64,000 nt of DNA, from positions 15,015,124-15,079,123 of the forward strand of contig CAKAKS010000031.1 in assembly GCA_916700875.1 (NCBI GenBank), written 5' to 3'. This document shows positions 12,438 through 24,400 of the stretch, one piece after another. The first letter of the stretch is position 1; every line of letters begins with the position of its first letter. This stretch comes from Sebastes aleutianus (taxonomy: Eukaryota; Chordata; Actinopteri; Perciformes; Sebastidae). The position numbers and the translations under genes are program-made. The notes below the pieces were generated by a model. The model saw only the letters and a list, made by a program, of their open reading frames with translations, had not been told where the DNA came from and made no database searches.

Positions 12438-15400
12438 ATGACTCTGAGCTCGGTGGGAGCTTGCTGCCTCAGCCCGGAGGCCAAAGAGGCTCGAAGGATC
12501 AACGATGAGATTGAGAGGCAGCTCCGTCGGGACAAGAAGGACTCCAGACGGGAATTCAAGCTCCTTCTGCTCGGTAAGAGACAGGAAATATACTCTCTAA
12601 TACTTTTTACTTTACTCCTTTAAACAGTAGTGGAAGAAGTATTCAGATTCGCTACTTATGTAGTAGTATACTCCTGTAAAAATACTGCATTTTACTCAAA
12701 ATTATAGAAGTATTTACCAAAAAGTATCTAAAGTATAATAGTATAATAAAGTATAATAGTATAGTTATATCATTTTAGATTTTGTTATTGGATTAATACC
12801 AGTGTTGGGAAGGTTAGTTTAGAAATGTAATCAGATTACTAGTTACCCTGTTTAAAATGTAACTATTTCAATTACTTCATCAAAGTAACTTATTTCATTT
12901 GATTACTTTTCCAACAAATGATTTAAGCTTAAAAACTTTTTACCAAAAACAATTTTTTAATGTAGCCCCTTTGTAATCACCAACATTTTGATTAGTAACT
13001 GTAATTTAATTACATATTTTTCCTAGTAACTGTAACAATTACTTTTATTTTGTAATTTAAATACATAACTCTGGTAAATGTAAGTAAGTAAGTAAAGCTT
13101 TATCTATATAGCACCTTTTAAAACACACCGTTACAAAGTGCTTCACACACAAGAAGAAACATCAAACAATGAAAAAAAACAAGGACAAATTAGAATATGA
13201 CACAGAAACAATGAGAAACAGATCAAACAAAAACAAACAAACACACATGTGGATGAGGCCTATAAAAAGGCAACGTAGAGCTGCAACGATTAATCGATTA
13301 GTTGTCAATTATTAAATGAATCACCAACATTTTGATTAGTTACTGTAATTTAATTACATATCTTTCCTAGTAACTAACAATTACTTTCATTTTGTAATTT
13401 AATTACGTAACTCTGGTACATGTAGAGCTGAGACGATTAATCGATTAGTTGTCAATTATTAAATTAATCACCAATATTTTGATTAGTTACTGTAATTTAA
13501 TTACATATTTTTCGTAGTAAATGTAACTGATTACAATTACTTTTATTTTTGTAATTTAATTACATAACTCTGGTACATGTAGTTTGTATTAATTGTAATT
13601 GTATATTTCTATAGTGTGGTAACAATACTTCCACATTCTACAGTAGGCCATGTATGATAGAAATTAATTAAAGCTCCTCACAATAATTAAATAAATATAC
13701 GTACAAATACTTAACTTAATTGGCCTTGAAAGTACTTGAGTACGTTATGATGCATTTGTGGTTGTATATGAACAGCTAATGTGTAAACATGATGCAGCTA
13801 TGTCTTTTCACAGTACCCCCCCACCACAGAAAGCTCTTCAGCAATATCACACTGGGTCGAAATAATAATTAATATTATTATAACCAGTAGTGTAAGAATC
13901 ACAATGTATTATCAGCGAAATGTACTGAAAACAATTAAAAGTTAAGGTACTCATGCAGGAAAATGTTCCACGTGAGAGTTATTGAATATATTATTGCATT
14001 ATTATTACTTATGCATTTATGTGCAAGTTGCATTTTGCTCTTGTAGCTGGTTTAGGTGGAGCGAATTAAAAAAAAAAAAGTTAGCGTTTGATAGTTTTAT
14101 CTGTAAAAATGCATCATATCTTCATCTGTTACTATAACTACAGCTGTCAGATAAATGTATTGGAGTAAAAGTACTATGTTTTTGTCTGCAAAATACACAC
14201 CACACACCAGTCCCAACTGGTACATACATGTATGATGGCTGTATCATCTTGGGTGGCCACATTTTATTTACGGATGTCTCAGCAATGCTGTGACTAACTT
14301 TAAGGTGTGAGTTGGTCACGTTGGTTATTATAATTCTGCTTTCTGAAATGATTGACTCCTACTGAATGTGTAACCACTCGTTTAGGTTCAAAGGTCATAT
14401 AATATAGCTATGAGAGCCGGCTGTCAATCACTCGCGAACTCCGACCAAACGGTCAAACTAGGCAGCGCTGATCAAATATGAATCAATATTCTGTTACGTT
14501 AATGCCTATTTCTCGCCTCAAATGTTTTCAGAATCATCTTGTATTGCTCGGTTTAGCTGTAAAATTAGAAAGTTTGTGACGCCGCCGCCATTGTGAAATC
14601 TGGTGAAGGAACGCCAAGTTATGGTCACATGGCCGGAGCACAGCCAATAGGAACGCTCTCTCTCAATGAAATGTCCTGTGATTGGTCAAAGTCTCCCGTC
14701 ATGGAGCTAGATTTTTTAAAGCCTGAAAACAGAGCCATGAGGAGGTGCAGAAGTCTAGTTTTCTCTCAGAACACTTGAATTACAATATGCTGAAAGGTTA
14801 TTATGGAATTTTTGCCAAATGATGCCAAAAATATACTGCCTACTGAAGCTTTAAAATTTTAAAATGACACGACTCTCGTCTGCAAACCGTTGCTTTCATG
14901 TCAACTGTGTCAGCTACAGGGGGAAATGCTGCAACTTCTTCTAGTTCAGCTTTTTACAGGCAGTCACTGTGAGATGACAAAATACTGTTTGTAAAATTTG
15001 ACTCAAAGAATAAACATAAGACCCACAGGGCCCAAGGACAAGATAAAACCCAGACTATAGTTATTAATGTGCAGTAAGTCCAAGATTGCACAAGTGTGAG
15101 ACGTGAAAGGACTTAACACACAATACAGGCTGGTGATATTCTGTATTATGGTCAACAAATCTCATGAAGAGATCGAAAACGGCAAGAAATAGATCCTGCT
15201 TACAGTTCCGTGTATTGCCTCTGTAGCTCGATGTATCTTATTTCTCTGTGTCGTAGCCCTCCATTATTGTGTATGGCACTCTGCACTCTCTCCTCTGCTT
15301 TGGCACAGTGGTGCTTTGAGCTAAATACTAACGTCAGCATGCTAACATGGCTACAATGACGATGCTAAAATGCTGATGTCTAGCAGTTATCATATTACAA

Positions 15401-18400
15401 ATGGTTATCCTAGTTTACATTTGATAATTAGACATGTACCCCCGGTGAAAAATGTTGGATGTAAAAGCCCAAATGTGGTTCCTCTGGCATATTCTAATGC
15501 CACTATTCCATCATATACACTTATCTTAATCATTGCATATTGCCTGCCTGATTGGAAACATGTAGAGAATTTATTGTACAGGAGAATAAGGCTTCTTGTG
15601 CGTTTTAGTCCACCCAGTCTGTACAAAGCTATTAATAATTATGGGTGGCATCTTTCCTCTCCTTTTCTTCTCTGTTGATATAATCCACACCCATGGGCAG
15701 GTATGATTTAAGAAGGAACATACACTTTGTTAGACACAAAACAGAACACAAATGTGAACCATGGATAAAATACATGATGTGGACAAAACATATTATATAC
15801 TTGATCATAAATATTACTATAGGAAGTTCCATTACATCATAATTTATGTTTAAAACGTGATTTAGGGAATCTGACATTAGATTATAGATCAGCGGGTGTG
15901 GTGATTATTAAATCAGCCAGTCACATCACTTCTCTGAAACAGCTGAGCCATTCACAGTTAAACGTGATAACGACAGCTCAGCAAACAGAGAGCTTCACCT
16001 CAGGAAATGTCCGTTTGGTTCAGAGCGTCGCGACATGAACACACACCACCTCAACAAATCTGCACCCAAAGACGGATGGAGGAGGATTTTCCATCAGGTA
16101 GTAACCGATAGAGAGATAAAGAAATTGATTTGGTGAAACCGTGTATCTGAGCTTGTATATGGTCACATAGTTTAGTAAATAATGTGACACAACAGCAGCT
16201 CTACTCAGAGCTCCCTTTGGATATCTGAGCTCCTCACCCTATCTCTAAAGCTGAGCCCAGCCACCCTATGAAGGAAGCTCATTTTGGCTGCTTGTATATG
16301 CGACCTCATTCTTTCGGTCATAACCCAAAGCTCATGACCATAGGTGAGGGTTGGAATGTAGATGGACTGGTAAATCGAGAGCTTTGCCTTCCAGCTCAGC
16401 TCCCTCTTCACCACAACCGTCTGGTACAGTGCCCGCATAACTGCAGAGGCCGCACCGAACCGCCTGTACATCTCCCGCTTCATTTTACCCTCACTTGTGA
16501 ACAAGAACCCGAGATACTTGAACTCCCTCGCTTGGGGCAGTGACTCACTCCCCACCCCGAGGGTGCAATCGCCCGGTTTCCGGCAGAGAACCATGGCCTC
16601 AGACTTGGAAATACCGACTCTCATCACAAACGCTTCACACTCGGCTGCAAACCGCACTAGTGCGTGCTGAAGGTCACGGTCTGATGAAGCCAACAGAACC
16701 ACATCATCTGCAAAGAGCAGAGATGCAATTCTGTGGGTCCCTAAACAGGACACTTTATTTTTTTTAATTTGGGAGGATACTTGGCGTTGGGCAGGCAGAG
16801 CATTTGGGTGCCCATGCCTAGAACCAACCTCGGCGTGTACAGTAATGTTATGTATCTGTTGGTGTTTAGGAACTGGTGAAAGTGGGAAGAGCACTTTCAT
16901 CAAGCAGATGCGGATCATCCATGGCCGTGGATACTCTGAGGAGGACAAGAGAGGCTTCACCAGACTGGTCTACCAGAACATCTTCACTGCCGTGCAGGCC
17001 ATGATCCAGGCCATGAACACATTACAGATCCCCTACAAGTATGAGCACAACAAGGTAGACCAGACTCTTTGTTTCTTTGTCCTTTCTTTGCCGCTTCACA
17101 GCGACAGATTGAGAAAGAGCTTTTACCACACGCTGTCCAACAGAAGCGTGGTTTACTGTGTCGGGCGCTGACAGAGCCTGCAGTGTGTATTAGGCTGAAG
17201 TACTTCTGGTAATTTGCAACGGTGTTTAGTTTTGCAATCCGGCTGCCAGACAGAGTTTTGTCTCCTTACAGAGCAGGCTTGTTTTTTGGAAAGTACACAT
17301 GATGTTAGACCGCAGGCATGTAAAGACAGGCAGGTACTCCTGAGCCAAACACAAGTAAGAGACAAAAGAGGAAGGGAGACCGAGAATAATCACACAGGAA
17401 TCTGTCCCTGTCATACAAACGGCAGGAGATTATTAATCACACGATTATGCTACATTAGTTAAAGTTCCAGGTAAGGATGAGAAGAGTCCACTTCCTGTGT
17501 CCTGTCATGTGGCTGTCGTGGACCTTTGGCAGCATTAACTAAGTCTGAGTCAGCACGTGGATTATAAGTTTTCTTTTCCTCTGACTCTGAGTGAAGGTGA
17601 CGTTCTGTACAAGCTCACAGGATGACGCCGTTGGTCACTGAGCATGCAGATAATAGCACTGAGTGGCCGTAGGTCAGAGAGGTCAAGAAGTGACCGTTCA
17701 CTAACTAAGCTGTCCACTGAAACACTAGAGGGCTTTTAATTTGAAGCGGATGCAAGAAGTGTTGAGTTTGTATTAACAGCATGATACGGTAACAAATATT
17801 TAACAGGGAGCAGATCGGTCTCTAATAGAGGCCTGCTTTAAGGGTGTCGCAATAACTGTGATATTTAAAAATTAAATATTGATATCATGTTAATAATACA
17901 CATGGTAATATCGCACTATAAACTAAGTTAAAGATGATTTTGACTGATAACATCATTATTTACTTTTTTCTTTTTTTTTAATTTTCTATGGATATCATGA
18001 TAATATCGTTATTGGCCACGATAATTGTGTCGTCAAAATCTGATATTGTGAAAGCCTGCTACAAAGGCCTGGTAATTTAAAGGACCAGTGTGTAACATTA
18101 GGGGGATCTATTGGCAGAAATGGAATGTAATATTAATAAGTATGTTTTCTTTCATGTATAATGTTTTAGGACTCATTCCTGCACCACTCTATTGGCATCC
18201 CTATTAGCAACAGTAACTAAGGGGGGCGGGGCTTAGCAAACGGTTAGTCGGATGCATTGAATATCTGTCAGGGCTGCACGGTGGTGCAGTGGTTAGCACT
18301 GCGCATCACAGCAAGAGGGTCGCAGGTTCAAACCCAGCTTGGGGCCCTTCTGTGTGGCGTTTGCATGTTCTACCCTCGCATGTTCTCTAGTTTCCTCCCA

Positions 18401-21400
18401 CAGTCCAAAGACATGCAGGTTAATTGTTGACTCTAAATTGCCCGTAGGTGTGAATGTGAGTGTGAATGGTTGTCTGTCTCTATGTGTCAGCCCTGGGAAA
18501 GTCCAGGGTGTACCCCGCCTTCGCCCGATGTCAGCTGGGATCGGCTCCAGCCCCCCCGCGACCCTGAATAGAATAAGCAGTTACGGATAATGGATGGAAT
18601 ATTTGTCGGAAGTAAGAGTGAACTTTTAGTAAATTGCTAAGAGTTTTTTGATTGATCTCAGGAGGTCAGAGAAAGGATAGGAAAAAAAAGTTAAAAAAAA
18701 AAAAAGAACAGACTGGCAGAGCAGCTTCTAAAGATCCCTTTAAATGTGTCCCATCATTTCTCCAAAGAGAAGAGTGGGAGTATGAAAGTGCTGAAGCAGG
18801 AGCCATGAAATCAATTTTAAAAGATGCACGAAAAGGGAAATGCTTTTGAAGGTATGGCTTCCCCCAGAAATGTAAAAAAAAATAGTAACTAAAAATAAAC
18901 TTCTCAGGTTGTTTTGAACACACAAACAATCTCTGGAACCAGTTCCAGCCAAACAACAGAAAAACAGGAAAATTAAGTCTTACTACTTTTATGTTATTAA
19001 GTGTAGACAGCAAACAGCTCTTCAGATTGTATCGGTTTTATTGGAGTTAACAGTGGTGTAATGAAGTGGTCAAACCCATTTACAGCGCGTAAAGGTGTAT
19101 TTCATAACATTGGAGTTTACCACAGTATGACAACTGACAATTGCAGTGCGTCTGTGAAAGCACCTTGTACAATAAGTCTGTTTATTGATGCAAAGTTCCT
19201 CCTCCTTCCTCCCATGCTGATGATGATGACGATGCCAAAGTCCCCGGCAGCAGCAGCAGCTGAGAGTTAACAGACTCGGAGTAATCGTTCACCCATAAAT
19301 GACCATAAAAGTAGTCCAAACAGCTTGTGCAGATTTTTACAAGGGTTTTCTGGCTGAACGATGCAGCAGTCAGGGAAATATTTATTATTAATCTCAGACA
19401 TAAATTAGGGCAGAAAGGGTAAAATAGAGAGATTGGGAAGAAAACACAGGTTTACAAACCCAGAAGAACACAAAGCAGCATTTGTTTAGTTCTTTGTGTC
19501 TATGAATGCATATGAAAGAAAGAAAAAAAATAGATGAAATAACAGTTGATTCAGGGAGAGAAAATAGTTGTGTGCGTTACATCGCTGCTTGTGTTAAATG
19601 AATAGAACCGCCATCAGAGAAGACAGTCAAAACGTTAGTCTTCAACGACCAATCGGAGCTGATCTGGAGTCTGACGTCTCTGAGCAGCTGTCAATCACTC
19701 GCGAACTCCGATCAAACGGTCAAACTAGGCAGCGCTGATCAAATATGAATCAATATTCTGTTACTGTAATGCCTATTTCTCTCCTCAAATGTTTTCAGAA
19801 ACATCTTGTAGTGTACTGTTTAGCTGTAAAATTAGAAAGTTTGTGACCTTTGTTGAGATCTGTTGAGGAAATACTAAGCACCGCCCACCAGCCGGAGCGC
19901 AGCCAATAGGAACGCTCAATAGGAATGGTCTCTCTGAAATGACCTGTGATTGGCCAAAGTCTCCCGTCATGGGCTAGATTTTCTAAAGCCTGAAAACAGA
20001 GCCATGAGGAGGTGCAGAAGTCTAGTTTTCTCTCAGAACACTTGAATTACAATATGCTGAAAGGTTATTATGGAATTATTGCCCAATGATGCCAAAAACC
20101 TTCTGCCTCCTGCAGGTTTAACTCTAGTCTGTTGGCTCAGAAATATCAAAATGCCACATTTGCTTACTTGTTATGGAAGCAGACTTTCCCAGTTCCAATC
20201 AGAGTTGGTAAATAAGGTATTATGTTAGCAACTTGTTGGACAGTGTTAGTGTAAGATTAGTGGTACGAATCAGGTTCTGAATTACAGAGCATCCTGTTTA
20301 AAGCCATGAGGGTCAGCCTTTACCACCTATGACAACTGATACTGAGATCAGAATGAAAGGATGTGGCACTGGGTGTAAGATGATTTTCACACTATAAGGG
20401 TATAGATGGGCATAAAGGTCTTTTTTTCCCCTGACTAATGAAATTACATTACCAATGCACAAGAACATAAACATGACATCATGTTTATGTATATTTGTTC
20501 TGAAAGTGTCTCTAATTTCAGCGTTGTCATTCTGTTGTTCAGGCCAACGCTAGTATTGTCCATGGGGTCGATGTGGAGAGGGTCACGACATTAACGAACC
20601 CTTACGTGGACGCCATCAAATGCCTGTGGAGTGACCCGGGGATTCAGGAGTGTTACCATCGTAAGAGGGAATACCAGCTCTCAGACTCGGCCAAATAGTG
20701 AGTGTAAACAGAAGCGAAGAACTGCTCAGACGTTGCCAAATAGTTTCCATTGTTTCATCTGCTAGTTTAGTCTGTTTTAATTCGCTCAGAAGGCTCAGCG
20801 GTTATTCCATTTAAGGTTGTTGACAAGAGGCTTAAAGGCAAAGAAACACCATTTAAATTCTCACTTATAGTGAAGTGGCTGGAACAGAAACATAAATATT
20901 TTACAACAAATGTCTCCTCTGTCCTTTTTCCTGGTTCTAAATCACTCTATCCGACTGGGTGTCCTCCTGTGTTAATAGCTATCTGAATGACTTGGACCGA
21001 ATTGCTGAAGCTACTTATCTGCCAACCCAGCAGGATGTCCTGAGGGTCAGGGTGCCCACAACAGGTATTATAGAGTACCCCTTTGACCTGGAGGATGTGG
21101 TCTTCAGGTGAGTCTTTGACATCCTTGTTTGCTTAGTCATAGTGAATATTCGCATGCTGATGTTAGCGTTTCGCTCAAAGCACCACTCACAGAGCTGCTA
21201 TCATGGCCGTCTTGTTTCTTCCTGTGTCCTCTGACGAGACTAAAGAGCGTTGTTGTGGAAGTAGAGACACTAGGAAGCCATTACGTCTTGTTAGTCTTTA
21301 ATAGTCTTGTTTGAGCACAGCTGGACCTCGTTTCATCATTAATTATCAGAGGTCCGTGGTCTTGTTTTGCCCGTTTGTACTGTCGTCTCTCGAGTTTCAT

Positions 21401-24400
21401 TAGCTCTGTGAAATCAGGCCGGTTTTGGAAGTTGGTTTTAATGAATTACATTACATTACTTTTGAAAGCAGCAACTTGTTTGTCATGGGGATGGACCAGG
21501 CATGTTAGCTAATGACAATAATACTGATGAAACTAGGCAATACGTTGATATATAATGATGACAGGGGTAGGGCCAAGTCATTGGTTTGCAGGTCACAAGT
21601 AAAGTCTCAAGTCTTTGCACTCACGTCCCAGGTAAAGTCACAAGTCAAGTCACAAGTCAAGACAGACAAGACACAAGTCAAGACTGACAAGTCACAAGTC
21701 AAGTCCCAAGTCAAGACTGACAAGTCACAAGTCAAGACACAAGTCAAGACTGACAAGTCCCAAGTCAAGACTGACGAGTCATAAGTCAAGACTGACAAGT
21801 CACAAGTCTAGACTGACAAGTCCCCAATCAAGTCCCAAGTCAAGACTGACAAGTTACAAGTCAAGTCCTAAGTCAAGACTGACCAGTCCAAGGTCAAGTC
21901 TTAAGTCAAGACTGACGAGTCACAAGTCAAGACTGACAAGTCCCAACTCAAGATTGACAAGTCCCAACTCAAGTCTAACAAGTCCCAAGTCAAGACTGAC
22001 AAGTCCCAAGTCAAGTCTAACAAGTCCCAAGTCAAGACTGACAAGTCCCAAGTCAAGACTGACAAGTCACAGGTCAAGTGCTAAGTCAAGACACAAGTCA
22101 AGACTAACAAGTCCCAAATCAAGCCCCAAGTCAAGACTGACAAGGCATAAGACAAGACTTACAAGTCCCAAGTCAAGACTAACAAGTCCCAAGTCAAGAC
22201 TGACGAGTCCCAAGTCAAGTCCCAAGTCAAGACTTGACCACTGCAGAGTTTTTGTACACCAACTAAATTATCTTTGGTATCATTATTTCCAGGTTAGTTC
22301 TTCATGGTTTGCTCCTGCATATTGATTGGATGATGTCGGGTCGGTTCAAACAAAGTGGATCTGGGGAGTTAAGAGTCTACCTGCTGGGAATGAATTGCGT
22401 TAACGTTAGTTGATTAAGGAAATGAATTGATTTGCAGCACATTTTTTAAATAAACATGCTTTTTAATCTTTGGGCTTCGGGGGAATGTATCAAGTATTTT
22501 CAAGTCAAAAGGCTCAAGTCCAAGTGAAGTCACGAATCACAGGTGTTAAAGTCCAAGTCAAGTCTAAAGTCATCAAATTTGTGACTCGAATACACTCTGA
22601 ATGTTTATATTGTGATATTAGACTAGATATAATTTGGAATGTTGGTGTTGATGCTCAAATGCTGCAGTAGAGTTAACCGGTGCAACCTTGTGAACTTATT
22701 ACACTGTAAAAAGTCAGTCGTCATCATGTCTTCATTACTCAATTCTCAAAAACCTCTCATCATATTATCTATATTAAGTGATTTAATTATCTAATTAATA
22801 ACTTCAGCCCAGCCTTAAATACAAATAATAAAACGGTCTTTGAAATTGGTAATATGATGATTTATTTTTAATGGTGATTGAACCTGTGGCTGCAGGATGG
22901 TGGATGTGGGTGGCCAGCGATCGGAGAGGAGGAAATGGATTCACTGTTTCGAGGAAGTCACCTCCATCATGTTCCTGGTGGCGCTCAGCGAGTACGATCA
23001 GGTCCTTGTTGAGTCCGTCAATGAGGTGAGATGTGGGCTGCTGCCTGCAAAATAACCTGTAACAATTAGAAGCTGATCTCTTCCTATATATCTTGTTAGA
23101 CTGTATATGGGGAATAAAGAGGCTCACTTTGGGATAGTCAAGAAAATCACTGGGAGGGACACAAGAGACATTGTTTCTTTTGTTTCAGGCCAAACCTGTT
23201 AGGTGGAGATGATGACCTAGATTTCTACAGAGTCCAGCACTAGTCTGCTTTCTCTATCTCTCTCTCCCTCTAAACTTCATCTGGATCGTCCTTTGTGGCA
23301 GTGCACATAGTTGACCTGCAGGGGGAGCTCTTTAGTCGCTCTGTTCAGCAGAGTGCACCACTCAGAGAGGCTTGTTCACTTGATGAGATTACAGCCAATA
23401 GAATTTGCTCACACAGACAATCCCTGCTGAAGTACTGCTGTCTAATACTCCACTACTGATTCCCATATTTCTGCTCATGCTTGGATGTTTTTTCTGTCAT
23501 GTGTTTTTTCAAAGAACCGCATGGAGGAAAGCATGGCCTTGTTTCGCACAATCATAAACTACAAGTGGTTCGAGTCGTCCTCGGTCATGTTGTTCCTCAA
23601 CAAGATAGATTTACTGGAGGAGAAAATCATGCACTCGCACTTGGTCGACTACTTCCCTGAATATGATGGTAAGAGGAAAAAAGAAATATCAGAAATGCAG
23701 CTGAGCATAATGTTACCTAGGTTTTGAATACAACATTATAGTGTCTTAAAAGAAGAAATAAGACAGTCTTCCTTGTACAAATGAAAAGTTGAATTCATGA
23801 GCAATGAAACACAAAAAACTGTCCAGTGCGACTAAACATTTTCACTGGTCGCACCGGTGCAGATCTGTCTCTGTGTGCATTTTAGTGTTGTCAAATATAT
23901 CGAAGTATCAATACTAATCAGTGGTGGATGAAGTACCTTAAAGGCTCACTCTGTAAAAGTACAGATATCTAACCAGAAAATGACTTTAGTAGAAGTTAAA
24001 GTCACCAATAGAATATCACTTAAGTGTTTGATATTTACCTTTCTTAAGTATCAAAAGTCATTTTCTGATATTAAATGTTCTTAAGTATTGAAAGTAAAAT
24101 TACAAGTAAATGTTAATAAAAAACCAAGCAAGTCAGAATTTTGAGATTTATGAAGTTTATGGGGCGGTCACACATCCGCAAAAAATTATATTCACCTCCC
24201 GTTCACTCCCATTCTACGCGCGTGAAAGTGTGAAAAAACATTTGCTTCCAGTTGCGAAGCAAATTTGCATCTTTGCATTCGAAAAGCAGTTCAATTTGGT
24301 GAACTTTCAGTTCGAAAATCGCCTCGGTAGGCGATGGTCACTCGCCTGCATTCTCGCATGTGTGACCGCACCTTTATTATTCCTCTTAACATGCACACCA

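Larger units (their letters stand above)
17055..20542. other. gnaq-like intron 2, remaining sequence
   Basis: Non-coding apart from the SINE and family A copies listed. At about 18079-18180 there is a fragment beginning TTAAAGGACCAGTGTGTAAC; related sequence lies at about 37171 and 59820-60304. Confidence 0.6.

Noticed and set aside
16206..16960. A 251-codon reverse-strand ORF as a host gene
   Set aside because: It is a truncated LINE reverse transcriptase (FADD box); the N-terminal 70 residues are unrelated sequence fused in frame by chance, overlapping the next G-alpha exon on the other strand.
21597..22235. CRISPR-like array
   Set aside because: Units are irregular and contiguous without unique spacers, and the genome is vertebrate.
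21512..22325. Long repetitive reading frames (SQVK/TSPKSRL repeats) that resemble a low-complexity protein
   Set aside because: They are translations of the AAGTC minisatellite inside a transposon in an intron; several frames on both strands stay open simply because the unit lacks stops.
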